A stretch of DNA of 64,000 bases from Actinomycetes bacterium (GCA_023389745.1 JAEWED010000053.1:15283-79282); one strand, 5' to 3'; numbered from the stretch's first letter, positions 41,874-50,870 are shown. The notes: generated by a model from the sequence alone, not told the origin. Numbers and translations: made by a program.

Positions 41874-43657
41874 GTGCGGGTCCTTTCCACAACCAGTCGT
41901 TCCCTGGTGCGTTCGACGCGCTGGAACGAGCGCCGTTGCCCCTCGGCGGTGCGCAGCGCCGATCGGAACAGCGGCCCGATCAGCCCGGCGAGCTCGCCGG
42001 CCCGCGGCACCGAGGCGTGTGCGGCCGCTCCGAAGACCCGTCGCAGCGCGGCGGGGTCACCGTCGGCGCCGACGCTGAGGCACAGGCAGCCGATGCCGCG
42101 CCGGCGCGCCTCGAGCAGCGCGCGACGTGAATCGGCCTCGCCGTAGTGGCCCTCGTACCCGTGGTCGTACGCGAACCCGTCGGACAGCACGACCAGCAGA
42201 CGCCGGGGGGTGCCGCTGCGTTCCTCCAGGATCGAGGACCCGTGGCGGATGGCGGCACCCAATCGGGTGTAGGCGGCCGGGACGAGGTCGTCGAGGCGGC
42301 TCAGCGCGTGGCCGTCGAGTGGGTCGTCGAAGGTCTTCACGCGGAGGAACTGCACCGCACCGCGACCCCGGGAGTTGAACGCGTAGAGCGCGAGCCGGTC
42401 ACCCAGCTCGTGGAGCGCGGTGGTCAGAGCGGCGGCGGCCGCCCGCTGGTGCTCGTGGACCGAACGCCCCGCGGTGCCCGGTTCGGCGGCCGAGCCCGAG
42501 ACGTCGAGCAGGACCAGCACCGAGAGATCCCGACGGCGGCGGACGCTCTCGATGTAGTGGTCGTCATCGTGGGGATGTCCGGCGAGGGTGTCGACCCGAG
42601 CCTCGACCGCGGCGTCGATGTCGATCTCGTCGCCCTGGCGGCGACGCCGACACCTCGTGAGGTCCAGACCGATCCGAACGAGGGCCCGGCGCAGCGCCAC
42701 GGGGTCGGGCGGCGCCGACCTGCTGGTGGTGGTGGGCAAGGGGTCGGTCTCCACCACCGTGCACCAGTCGGGACGGTACCGACGGCGATGCACGTCCCAC
42801 TCCGGATGTCGCCGGCCTCGCTCGTCCGGGGCGACCTGGAGCTCGCCGTCGCTCGCTGCGCGGTGCACCACGCCGGCCGCACCTCCCGTCCCCGGGTCGC
42901 CGCGGGTCAGGTGTGCGACGGCGTCCGCGCCGGGTGAGCCGCCGGCGGTGCGCGAGCGCCCCGGACGCAGCAGCTCTCGGATGAGCTTCCCGACGGGCCC
43001 GCCGCCTCCGACCGGGCTCGTCATCATGCTCAGGTCGGGAGCGTCGTCGTCGGCCTCGGCGTCGAAGCCCGCCAGCTCGAGGGTGTCCGCCGCGGAGGGC
43101 TTCGCTGCGGGTGAGCCGGACGACTGGTCGTCGTGCATGGCGTCGAGCGAGCGCTTCGCGTCGATCCTGCCGAAGACGGCGGGAGGCTCGGCCCCGGAGC
43201 GCTGAGTGCGCGCACGTCGCAACGAGTCCTCGGCCGACTGCGTCGAGCGAGCGACCGAGTGGTCGATCAGCGTGCGCGCGACCGGAGGGAGCACGGCTCG
43301 GCTGTGCTCGAGGGCGCGGTGGGCCTCGATGGCGAGGTATCGCTGACCGAGGGCGGGCCGCCGACGGAGATGGCGCAGCACCGCCGGTTCGAGGCTGCCC
43401 GCCGCGACGAGCGACGCCTGCACGCTCAGTGTCCGGATGCGCTCTGCATGGGGAACCTCGGGGTCGAGGTACACGGTCGTGCCGTCGGTCCATGACCGTT
43501 CGCCCGGCGCGGCCGGAGCCACTTCGAGCCGCCGGCCGGCGAGCGCGGACGCGAGCAGCCGCAGCTGGTCGAGCTCGAGTCCGGCGGCGGTCCGGGCCGA
43601 CTCCGGACGCGCCGACCCCTCCGGCCCGAGACCACCGAGCTGAGCGCGTTCCCCCAC
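41786..43657 (-). CDS. VWA-domain protein, CbbO/NorD-like
   Basis: This roughly 620-residue protein has a helical N-terminal part and a C-terminal von Willebrand factor A domain with the MIDAS motif LLDVSGSAAEP and a later LSDGFAYDHGY. It pairs with the AAA+ protein as in CbbQO and NorQD. The start is uncertain: GTG 43657 is preferred here, TTG 43693 is possible. The last 29 codons overlap the AAA+ gene, which is unusually long for this pair. Confidence 0.75.
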   Translation of the reverse strand: MGERAQLGGLGPEGSARPESARTAAGLELDQLRLLASALAGRRLEVAPAAPGERSWTDGTTVYLDPEVPHAERIRTLSVQASLVAAGSLEPAVLRHLRRRPALGQRYLAIEAHRALEHSRAVLPPVARTLIDHSVARSTQSAEDSLRRARTQRSGAEPPAVFGRIDAKRSLDAMHDDQSSGSPAAKPSAADTLELAGFDAEADDDAPDLSMMTSPVGGGGPVGKLIRELLRPGRSRTAGGSPGADAVAHLTRGDPGTGGAAGVVHRAASDGELQVAPDERGRRHPEWDVHRRRYRPDWCTVVETDPLPTTTSRSAPPDPVALRRALVRIGLDLTRCRRRRQGDEIDIDAAVEARVDTLAGHPHDDDHYIESVRRRRDLSVLVLLDVSGSAAEPGTAGRSVHEHQRAAAAALTTALHELGDRLALYAFNSRGRGAVQFLRVKTFDDPLDGHALSRLDDLVPAAYTRLGAAIRHGSSILEERSGTPRRLLVVLSDGFAYDHGYEGHYGEADSRRALLEARRRGIGCLCLSVGADGDPAALRRVFGAAAHASVPRAGELAGLIGPLFRSALRTAEGQRRSFQRVERTRERLVVERTRTWRLARSTSPSVMRSRCSPLRIAKASRWC

Positions 43658-43667
43658 CGGGCCATGA

Positions 43668-43684
43668 TGGAACGAATGTTTGGT
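43668..43684. promoter_or_regulatory. Candidate TetR operator before the VWA gene
   Basis: The 17-bp near-palindrome GAACGAATGTTTGGTTC lies between the TetR-TetR gene and the VWA gene. The half-site GTTTGGTTC recurs in front of the TetR-TetR gene at about 44971-44979 on the other strand. Confidence 0.45.
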
Positions 43685-43733
43685 TCTTCGCAACCGACGC
43701 TCACATCCCAGCTGGCCTGGCGAGCCGCCGGGG

Positions 43734-44960
43734 TCAGGTCCGCGCGCCCCGCAGCGTCGTCTCGCGCGCGAGGCCGAGCGCGCCGCGGGGTCCCAGTTCC
43801 CTCACGATGTCCTCCGGCATCCACAGCAGTTCGAAGAGCGACCAGGCGCGGAGGGCGGCAGATCGGCCCTCGACCCGGAGCGTGCCGTGTCGGATGCCCT
43901 GTGCGACGAGTGACTTCAGGTCGTTCAGGCGGGCCGCGAACGACGAGCCGAGGTTCGCAGAGCTCGGGGGCGACTCCCGGATCCAGGCCAGCTGGATGTT
44001 GTACTCGTCACTGAAGCGGTCGACGGCGTTGATGTTCACCCACATCAGCGCGTCCAGCTTCTCGACCTCGGTCGAGTCGGTCTGCAGGACGCTGGTCCAG
44101 CCGGAGCGGGCGATCACGGTGAAGGACCGCATGATCGACGCCAGCAGGTCCTCCTTCGATCCGATCAACCGGTACACCGTTCCGGTGCTCAGCTCCGTGG
44201 CCGCTGCGATGTCGCGGACCGTGGTCGCCTCGTAGCCGCGGCGGCCGAACTCGGCGCGTGCGACGCCCCGCAGCAGGGGCAGACGATCGTCCTCTTCCTC
44301 GTCGACCTTGTCCCAGGACGCGATCGTGGCGTTCGCGGCGTCGAAGGCCGCCGAGCGGTCGAGGTCGTCGTCGGAGGGCGCAGCGATCGCGACGCCGTCG
44401 AGCACGGCGCGGCAGCGGAGGGCGGGCATCTCGTCCGCACCCGGCACGTCGGTGAAGACCCCGAGGCTTACATGTGACAGCACTTGGCAGAGGCGGTTCG
44501 CCATCGTCGGCAGGTCGATGCCGTGGCGCAGCTCACCGCTGCGCTGCCCGGCCCGAAGGGTGTCGAACATGGCCGTCTCGATGGCGGTGGGCGCCCGGCT
44601 CGCCACCCGGACCAGTTCGTCGCCCGCCCCGGACGGGGGCTCGTACAACGTCAACAGGAGGGCCGCTCGGTGGCGGATCGAGCACGCGGCGATCTCGGTT
44701 CCCAACGCGACGACCCGGTCCTCGATCGGTCGACCGTCCGGCCGGCTGAGCGCGTCGAGCGCGTCCGCGGCGATCCGGTCGAGGTCGACCTGGTACCGCT
44801 CGACGAGCTCGACGATCAACGCTTCCTTCGACTCGAAGTGGTGGTAGAGGCTGCCGGGTTGGATCCCGCAGGCGTCCGCGATCTCCTTCATCGAGGTGCG
44901 GATCCCCGACGACGCGAACATCGCGGCGGCGGTGTCGAGGATCTCGGATCGTCGGGTCAT
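43734..44960 (-). CDS. Double TetR-domain transcriptional regulator
   Basis: This 408-residue regulator contains two complete TetR units in tandem. The first HTH is TSMKEIADACGIQPGSLYHHF (about residues 25-45), the second is TTVRDIAAATELSTGTVYRL (about 245-265), each followed by a helical ligand domain. ATG 44960 is chosen because upstream sequence belongs to the divergent promoter. It heads the leftward VWA/AAA+/AveC/P450/SDR cluster and probably controls it. Confidence 0.85.
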   Translation of the reverse strand: MTRRSEILDTAAAMFASSGIRTSMKEIADACGIQPGSLYHHFESKEALIVELVERYQVDLDRIAADALDALSRPDGRPIEDRVVALGTEIAACSIRHRAALLLTLYEPPSGAGDELVRVASRAPTAIETAMFDTLRAGQRSGELRHGIDLPTMANRLCQVLSHVSLGVFTDVPGADEMPALRCRAVLDGVAIAAPSDDDLDRSAAFDAANATIASWDKVDEEEDDRLPLLRGVARAEFGRRGYEATTVRDIAAATELSTGTVYRLIGSKEDLLASIMRSFTVIARSGWTSVLQTDSTEVEKLDALMWVNINAVDRFSDEYNIQLAWIRESPPSSANLGSSFAARLNDLKSLVAQGIRHGTLRVEGRSAALRAWSLFELLWMPEDIVRELGPRGALGLARETTLRGART

Positions 44961-45089
44961 CCGCCCATTGAACCAAACGGCTCCGAACGGCCGTGCGGGC
45001 CAGCGGTGACCCGACCGCCCTCCAGCGGTCTCCGAACCGGTTGACGGTGTGCGCGGACGCACGGTCAGGACCGAGTCGAGGAGCGACCC

Positions 45090-45095
45090 TAGGAT
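45090..45095 (+). promoter_or_regulatory. -10 element of the TetR gene at 45110
   Basis: TAGGAT ends 14 bp before ATG 45110. Confidence 0.4.
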
Positions 45096-45109
45096 GCCGA
45101 GACTCTCCC

Positions 45110-45766
45110 ATGACTCGACGAACCCCCGCCGCCCGAACCCCTGCCCCGAGAGCGACTCGTCGACCACGTGGGACTCCCCGACGACTGCTCCTGGAGTCTG
45201 CTCAGAGCCTCTTCGCCGAACGCGACTACCGCAGCACGACGACCCGTGAGATCTCGGAGAAGGCGGGTGTGATCGAGCCGCTGCTCTTCCGGCACTTCGG
45301 GTCGAAGGCAGCGCTGTTCCGCGAGGCCGTGGTGGCTCCGTTCATCGAGCTCGTCGACGAGCTCGACGAACGCTGGCCATCTCTGCCGTCGGACGGCTCT
45401 GCCGAGGAGGTCATCGGGCGACAGTTCCTCGGAGCGCTCTACGACCTCTTCGCCCGCAACCGTGGCCTCATGATGACCTTGCTCACCGCTGATGCGCTGA
45501 GCGATGAGGAGCTGTCCGCGACCGGTCTGGCGGAGATCGGTCGGTGTCTCGGCACCCTCGGACAACTCGGCGCCGACGGCATCGACCGGCTGGACCTGCC
45601 GACTCGCCACCACGACCTCGCTGCACGTTCGTCCGTCGCGATGGTGATCGGAATGGCTGCGTTCGGCACCACCCTCTTCGGGCAACGGCCGCCGTCGCGT
45701 GACGCCATCGTGGACGAGCTGACCCAGATGACCCTGCACGGGTTCCTGCACCGGCCGGAGTCGTAG
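45110..45766 (+). CDS. TetR-family transcriptional regulator
   Basis: This 218-residue single-unit TetR has the N-terminal HTH STTTREISEKAGVIEPLLFRHFGSK split across residues 35-60, and a helical effector domain. It is divergent from the double-TetR gene, with 149 bp between starts. The Arg/Pro-rich N terminus before the HTH is typical for the order. The target is unknown. Confidence 0.85.
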   Translation: MTRRTPAARTPAPRATRRPRGTPRRLLLESAQSLFAERDYRSTTTREISEKAGVIEPLLFRHFGSKAALFREAVVAPFIELVDELDERWPSLPSDGSAEEVIGRQFLGALYDLFARNRGLMMTLLTADALSDEELSATGLAEIGRCLGTLGQLGADGIDRLDLPTRHHDLAARSSVAMVIGMAAFGTTLFGQRPPSRDAIVDELTQMTLHGFLHRPES

Positions 45767-45845
45767 ATCGGCCCGCCCGCCCCGGTCGGCCATCTCGCCT
45801 CGGTCGGTCAGCCCGCCTCGGTCGGCCGCGGCCGTGGCCCGCTGA

Positions 45846-47237
45846 TCAGCACGCCGGTCCCAGCGGCGAGTCGCAGAGTGCTTCGTCGAAGCTGAACTCG
45901 ACGCTCTCGACGAAGTTGCCACGTAGCCCAGCAGGTGCTGCCGCGTCAGGGTCCCAGCGGTAGACGGCCCAGTGGTTCATGCCCGCTCGCTTGAACACCC
46001 CGGCGTGCTCGAGGCTCGGTGTCCACGCCTCGTCGCCGAACAGGCCGAGCATCGGCACGTCCTTGGCCTGCTCCAGCATCGACGTGATCCCGTCGCGGGT
46101 GAACTCGGTCGTCGGCGTGTCCCGAATCATGCGCAGGAGCGCGTAGAGCCCGATCCACGATCGGATCGCGGCCGGCCTGATCCGATCGGCCTGGAGCTCT
46201 TCCTCCCCCGAGTCGGCGAGGTCCGCCCGCATCACCTCGTAGACGGGCACATCCGCGGTGGCGGGCGGATACGGCACGACGAAGGCGACCTGCTCGGCGA
46301 TGTCACCGAGCTGCGAGACGGCCTCGTGCGACAGCGGGGCGAAGCTGAACAGCATGTCGCTGTCGAGCTGGCCTGCGGCCTGCAACACCTGGACGGCCTC
46401 CTGCTCACCGACCGCGAGCATGGCGCCCGTCGCGTCGGCATCCTCGGCGGCGAGGATGAACTGGGAGTAGTCGGTGGTGCCGGCGGGCACGGGCAGGGTC
46501 ACCGGGAACGTGGCGCCCTGGTCGGCGTAGGTGTCGGAGAGCAGTCCGCTGAGCGCGGTCGCTTCGGGGAGATCCGCACGGATGATGGCGATCTTCGTCG
46601 CACCCTCCTCGATGAGCCCACGCGGCATCAGGAGCGCCATGCCGGTGCTGCCGGCGTCGAGGGGGAACACGTTGGGCAACGACCAGTCGCTCGGGGTGAC
46701 GTTGGTCGCGACACGGGGGATGCCGGCATCGGCGGTCGCCTGCGCGACCTCGGCCATCCCGGCGGTGGTCTGGTCGTTGATGAGGGCGACCACTCCCGCG
46801 TCGTCGAGCTCTCGAACGCACTCGAGGGACTGGTCGACGTTGGCGCCGTCGTCGCATCTGTGGACCTCGACGCAGGAGCCGTTCGCGCCACCCCGCTCGT
46901 TGAACGCCGTCGCCGCAGCTTCCAGCGCGAGCGATTGATCGCCGAGCGACAGCACCGGCGACTCGAACACCGTCGACGTCCCCACGACGAGCGGGGGCTT
47001 CGACGGGTCGCAGGGAGGGTCGTCCCAGAGCCCGACGGCCCCGTGGTCGATCAGCGCCGCCTGCTGCTCCGCACTCGAGGCGGCGGCCTCCGAGTCGTCG
47101 TCCTGGGAGCACGCCGCAGCACAGAGCGCGACGGCGACGGCGAGCGCGATCGCTGCACGCCGACGGTGTCGAGGACCGGGCGCGCGGAACACCAGCTGCT
47201 GGTCCCAGCGCCGTCGAAGTACGCGGTCACGCTGCAT
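45846..47237 (-). CDS. ABC-type solute-binding lipoprotein (periplasmic binding fold type I)
   Basis: This 463-residue exported protein has a lipoprotein signal (ALCAAAC lipobox) and a type I periplasmic-binding fold of the branched-chain amino-acid class (SLGDQSLALEAAATAFNERGG, then CVRELDDAGVVALIND). No permease or ATPase gene is adjacent, so it may act with a distant transporter or as a sensor. ATG 47237 has a GAGGGGG leader. Confidence 0.8.
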   Translation of the reverse strand: MQRDRVLRRRWDQQLVFRAPGPRHRRRAAIALAVAVALCAAACSQDDDSEAAASSAEQQAALIDHGAVGLWDDPPCDPSKPPLVVGTSTVFESPVLSLGDQSLALEAAATAFNERGGANGSCVEVHRCDDGANVDQSLECVRELDDAGVVALINDQTTAGMAEVAQATADAGIPRVATNVTPSDWSLPNVFPLDAGSTGMALLMPRGLIEEGATKIAIIRADLPEATALSGLLSDTYADQGATFPVTLPVPAGTTDYSQFILAAEDADATGAMLAVGEQEAVQVLQAAGQLDSDMLFSFAPLSHEAVSQLGDIAEQVAFVVPYPPATADVPVYEVMRADLADSGEEELQADRIRPAAIRSWIGLYALLRMIRDTPTTEFTRDGITSMLEQAKDVPMLGLFGDEAWTPSLEHAGVFKRAGMNHWAVYRWDPDAAAPAGLRGNFVESVEFSFDEALCDSPLGPAC

Positions 47238-47264
47238 CCGCACCCCCTCGTGCTGCAACAAGCA

Positions 47265-47276
47265 TAGTGCGCACTA
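47265..47276. promoter_or_regulatory. Palindromic site in the solute-binding protein promoter
   Basis: TAGTGCGCACTA is a perfect 12-bp palindrome overlapping the probable minus-strand -10 region (TATGCT), suiting a repressor site. Confidence 0.4.
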
Positions 47277-47343
47277 CCTAAACGGGCTGGGCCTGCTGTC
47301 CCCGATCTGCCGGTCCGGTCGCCGGTCGGACCGGACCCCACTA

Positions 47344-47361
47344 ACTTGTTGGCTGACAAGT
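47344..47361. promoter_or_regulatory. Candidate TetR operator before the SnoaL-like gene
   Basis: ACTTGTTGGCTGACAAGT has perfect 6-nt arms (ACTTGT/ACAAGT) and lies 12 bp before ATG 47374. The TetR gene at the end of the same operon is the natural candidate to bind it. Confidence 0.55.
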
Positions 47362-47373
47362 AAGGAGCCAACG

Positions 47374-47850
47374 ATGAGCGACGACTCCCTCCGGCAACGC
47401 CGGTTGACGGTGCTCGAGGAGCACTTCCAGTCCGAGGTCGACCACGACTGGGAGCGATGCCTGGCGACGTTCAAGGACGTCCCCCGCTACGAGATCGTGG
47501 CGACCGGACAGGTCCACGAAGGTCGCGACGAGGTCGTGGCGTACCACCGGACCCAGCGCACCGCGTTCCCCGACCAGCGTCACGAGAACGTCCGCATGCA
47601 CGTCGCCGTGGACGACACCGTCATCGCCGAGTTCGATCTGCTCGGAACTTCGACCGGCGAGTTCCTCGGCCTGCCGCCGACCGGCCGCTCCTTCCGCGTC
47701 GCGGTCATCGCCGTGTTCTCCTTCGACGGCGATCGCATCACCAACGAGAGGGTGTACCTCGACGGCGCCAGCCTGCTGCGCCAGATCGGTCGGGAGGACC
47801 TGCTGCCGCTGGCCGGGACCGAGCAGTTCGCCGCGGCCGAGATGGCGTGA
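47374..47850 (+). CDS. SnoaL-like (ester cyclase family) protein
   Basis: This 158-residue protein of the NTF2/SnoaL fold has HFQSEVDHDWERCLATF near the start, a GRDEVVAYHRTQRTAFPD block and a FSFDGDRITNERVYLD strand pair. Such proteins are cyclases, isomerases or simple ligand binders. It overlaps the TetR gene in GTGA and shares its promoter and operator. The AAGGAGCC ribosome-binding site is strong. Confidence 0.8.
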   Translation: MSDDSLRQRRLTVLEEHFQSEVDHDWERCLATFKDVPRYEIVATGQVHEGRDEVVAYHRTQRTAFPDQRHENVRMHVAVDDTVIAEFDLLGTSTGEFLGLPPTGRSFRVAVIAVFSFDGDRITNERVYLDGASLLRQIGREDLLPLAGTEQFAAAEMA

Positions 47851-48497
47851 CACCCCGCACCTCGCCGAGCTCGCCGCCGCGGCGCACACAGGAGGAGCGC
47901 CGCACCGAGGCGGAGCAACGTCTCCTCGCCGCAGCCGCGCAGCTCATCAGCGAGACCGGCCCGGCGTCGATGACGTTGGCCAAGGTCGGCGAGCGCGCCG
48001 GCTACAGCAGAGGACTGGCGACGCACCACTTCGGCTCCAAGGCAGCGCTGATGCAGCGCGTCGCCGACGCGGTGTCCCGCGACTTCGCTGCCGCGCTGGA
48101 GCGTGAGCGTCGCGAGCCGCACACCGTGCTCGACGCACTCATGACGCTCGTCGAGGTCTACTTCGACATCATCGTCGACCCGCCTCCGATCAACCGCGCC
48201 CGTTTGGTGCTGATCGCCGACGCTGTCGCCCACTTCGATGCGGACTCCCGTGAGGTGGTGTTGGCCGCAGACCGACAGTTCCGGGTCGCCTTGGCACAGC
48301 GCCTCGCGAGCGCGTCGGATCGCGGCGAGCTCACCGACGAGGAGCTCGACGGACTCGCCGTCACCGTCGTGGGACTCCTGCGGGGCATCGCCTTCGAGTC
48401 GATGCTCGACCCGACCATCGACCTCTCGTCGGCCCGCTCCCAGGTCCAGGCGCTGCTCGAGTCCCGCTTCTCACCCACACCGCGCCGTCCCGGCTGA
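47847..48497 (+). CDS. TetR-family transcriptional regulator
   Basis: This 216-residue TetR protein has the HTH region MTLAKVGERAGYSRGLATHH and a helical effector domain. Its GTG start overlaps the SnoaL-like stop by 4 nt. It is likely autoregulatory through the operator at 47344-47361. Confidence 0.85.
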   Translation: MTPRTSPSSPPRRTQEERRTEAEQRLLAAAAQLISETGPASMTLAKVGERAGYSRGLATHHFGSKAALMQRVADAVSRDFAAALERERREPHTVLDALMTLVEVYFDIIVDPPPINRARLVLIADAVAHFDADSREVVLAADRQFRVALAQRLASASDRGELTDEELDGLAVTVVGLLRGIAFESMLDPTIDLSSARSQVQALLESRFSPTPRRPG

Positions 48498-48597
48498 TGA
48501 CCGACATCGACCGCGGTCGACCCCAGCCGGCCTCCAGCGTCACGGATCCCGTCACCGCGAGGTGCAACGATGGATCGTTGTCAGGGAGAGGACCGAC

Positions 48598-49182
48598 ATG
48601 ACCCAACGTGCGGAAGGTGGCGGTGCTGCCGCCACCACCACCTACCTGCTGATCGACGGCGAGAACATCGACGCCACACTCGGGACGCGCCTGCTCGGCC
48701 GGCGCCCTGAGCCCGACGAACGCCCCCGGTGGGACCGTGTGCTCAAGTTCGCGGAGTCCACGTGGGACAACCCGGTGAAGTCGATGTTCTTCATCAACGC
48801 GAGCTCCGGGACGATGCCGATGAGCTTCGTGCAGGCGTTGCTCGCGATGGGTCTCCGCCCGATCGCCCTGTCGGGCTCGGCGGACCAGAAGGTCGTCGAC
48901 ATCGGCATCCAGCGGACGCTCGATGCGATCCGCGGGACCCCGGGCGATGTCATGCTCGCCACGCACGACGGCGACTTCCTCCCCCATGTCCAGCGCCTGC
49001 TCGACGACGGGCACCGCGTCGGGCTGCTCGCGTTCCCCGAGATGGCGAACGGTGGTTACTCGTCGCTCGGTGACGGCTTCGAGATCTTCGACCTCGAGGA
49101 CAAGGTCGGTTGCTTCAACCAGGTGCTGCCGCGGGTCCGCATCATCGACGTCGACGACTTCGACCCTGCCGCCTACCTGTAG
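48598..49182 (+). CDS. NYN-domain protein
   Basis: This 194-residue protein has a PIN-like NYN fold: YLLIDGENIDATLG, then SADQKVVDIGIQRTLDAI and LATHDGDFLPHV, placing the acidic metal-binding residues of this RNase-like family. ATG 48598 follows AGGGAGAGG. It stands alone. RNA processing is inferred from the fold. Confidence 0.82.
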   Translation: MTQRAEGGGAAATTTYLLIDGENIDATLGTRLLGRRPEPDERPRWDRVLKFAESTWDNPVKSMFFINASSGTMPMSFVQALLAMGLRPIALSGSADQKVVDIGIQRTLDAIRGTPGDVMLATHDGDFLPHVQRLLDDGHRVGLLAFPEMANGGYSSLGDGFEIFDLEDKVGCFNQVLPRVRIIDVDDFDPAAYL

Positions 49183-49208
49183 TCGCCCGTCCGAGGTCGG
49201 CGTGTGCG

Positions 49209-50126
49209 TCAGCCGTCGGCGCGGTCGACCTGCCAGCGCCAGTCGTCGCCGTCGGCGGACACCGACAGCGACCAGGCGAAGCGGTCGCCCGGGGCCACCT
49301 CGATCGGCTCGGCGAGGGGCAGGAAGCCGTGCGACCAGCTCGACTCGGTCCGCGGCGGCAGGTTGTCGACCGTGACACCCGCACACAGCAGCCCGTCGAA
49401 CCAACAGGCCAGGCCGTGCAGCGTGCCGGCACGGTCGACCTGCACGGTGCCCACCGACGTGATCGGTTCGTTCGGCGCGGTCCGCAGGTCGACGTCCGCG
49501 GCGAGCTCCGGCTGTCCGAGCAGGTGGTGCGGCGTGAACTCGGCGTACCACAACGTCCGCGCCGCCCGACGGTGGGCGCACGTGTAGTCGTACGGCAGGC
49601 TCTCGGCCAACCAGTCCCCCACCAGCGGGTAGTCGTCGAACGACTCGACCGCCGCGACCCACGTGCGGAGCCGCTGGGGCAGCAGCGCGGCGCCGGGGCG
49701 GAGCAGCCGCTGTCGGGCGTCGAAGGTCCAGGCGACGATCCCTTCGTCGAACCCTGCGTTGCCGATCGTCTCCGAGATGAGCACGTCGGCGGGCTCGGGC
49801 AGGCCGATGTCGAGCGACCACCCTCGGAGGAACTCGATCCGGTCGGCGAACCCGTTGTCGATCGCCAACTCCTGGGCGACCTCGATGATCGGCCCGCCGT
49901 CGATGGCGTAGACCTTGCCCGCGCCCGCTTCGCACGCCATGAACGAGAGGACGCCGCTGCCGCAACCGATGTCGACCACGACGTCGCCGGGCCGCACCGT
50001 GGCGTCGATGGCCCGCCGGAAGGCGTCCATCCGAGCCGTGTCGTGAAGCATGCTCAGGTGGTAGTCGAGCACCGCCGAGTGCGAGCCGTCACGCTGCCAG
50101 GCAGGACTTCCGGGCAGGTGTGCCAT
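49209..50126 (-). CDS. PRMT-like SAM-dependent methyltransferase
   Basis: This 305-residue protein has the SAM-binding motif VVDIGCGSGVLSF and, further on, ISETIGNAGFDEG. The latter resembles the double-Glu loop of protein arginine methyltransferases, followed by a beta-barrel-like C-terminal half. Bacterial PRMT-like enzymes are less common and poorly characterised. It is adjacent to, but not overlapping, the GNAT gene. Confidence 0.72.
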   Translation of the reverse strand: MAHLPGSPAWQRDGSHSAVLDYHLSMLHDTARMDAFRRAIDATVRPGDVVVDIGCGSGVLSFMACEAGAGKVYAIDGGPIIEVAQELAIDNGFADRIEFLRGWSLDIGLPEPADVLISETIGNAGFDEGIVAWTFDARQRLLRPGAALLPQRLRTWVAAVESFDDYPLVGDWLAESLPYDYTCAHRRAARTLWYAEFTPHHLLGQPELAADVDLRTAPNEPITSVGTVQVDRAGTLHGLACWFDGLLCAGVTVDNLPPRTESSWSHGFLPLAEPIEVAPGDRFAWSLSVSADGDDWRWQVDRADG

Positions 50127-50183
50127 GGCCGCCGACGCTAGCGGCCCGACGAGCGGTCACTGGCCGGGTCGCTGGCCGGGTCG

Positions 50184-50852
50184 CTAGGCCGGCAGAGCCG
50201 GCGGGGTGCTCGCTGCGCAGTCGGCAGCGAGCGGGATCCGAACCGTCGCGGTCGCCCCGTCGAAGTCCACCGACGACTCGATCGCCCGGTGCAGGTGCTC
50301 GAGCACGAACGCCGGCTCCCGCAGCACGTCGGCGACGATGGCGGACACCCCGCGTTCGCTCCCGCGGCGCAGCAGATGCGCGGTGAGACGACGGCCGACG
50401 CCGGTCCCCTGCCATGCATCCTCGACCAGAACCGCGATCTCCGCGTCGCCACGCCCGCCGCCGTGAGAGGGGCCGCTGCGTGAGGGGCCGACATGCAGCG
50501 AGCCGATGCCGACGATCGCGCCGCCGACGACGGCGACCATGTGGTCGGTGTCGTGTCCGCCCCGCTGCAACAGCTCGGCGACACGACTCGCGGTCGCGTC
50601 GCCGAGCGGGCCGTGGAAACGGCGACGCAACGTCTCTGCGCTGCAACGTGCGCCCATCTCGACGAGCGCCGGACGATCGTCCGGAGTGATCAGCCGGATG
50701 GTCGGCCGTGCCGATCCCGGCGGTGGCGGGTCGGCGGTCCGGCGCTGTGCGATGACCGCGAGCTCGTCGGCGATCAGCGCGTTCGGCCTGCGGTCGCGAC
50801 GGTCATGCAGCGTCTCGGCTGCGGAGTGTCGGAGTTGATTGAGTAGCTTCAT
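50184..50852 (-). CDS. GNAT-family acetyltransferase
   Basis: This 222-residue GNAT has the acetyl-CoA pyrophosphate loop WQGTGVGRRLTAHLL and the preceding strand DAEIAVLVEDA. An N-terminal segment of about 50 residues precedes the catalytic fold. The minus-strand TAGGTT at 50860-50865 stands seven bases before the ATG, so the message is leaderless. The substrate is unknown. Confidence 0.82.
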   Translation of the reverse strand: MKLLNQLRHSAAETLHDRRDRRPNALIADELAVIAQRRTADPPPPGSARPTIRLITPDDRPALVEMGARCSAETLRRRFHGPLGDATASRVAELLQRGGHDTDHMVAVVGGAIVGIGSLHVGPSRSGPSHGGGRGDAEIAVLVEDAWQGTGVGRRLTAHLLRRGSERGVSAIVADVLREPAFVLEHLHRAIESSVDFDGATATVRIPLAADCAASTPPALPA

Positions 50853-50859
50853 AGGACTG

Positions 50860-50865
50860 AACCTA
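50860..50865 (-). promoter_or_regulatory. -10 element of the GNAT gene, leaderless
   Basis: TAGGTT on the minus strand ends seven bases before ATG 50852. Confidence 0.5.
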
Positions 50866-50870
50866 CGGAC

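Noticed and set aside
44961..45167. Longer N terminus for the double TetR regulator
   Set aside because: The extension runs through the divergent promoter and start of the next TetR gene, and the typical TetR opening begins at 44960.
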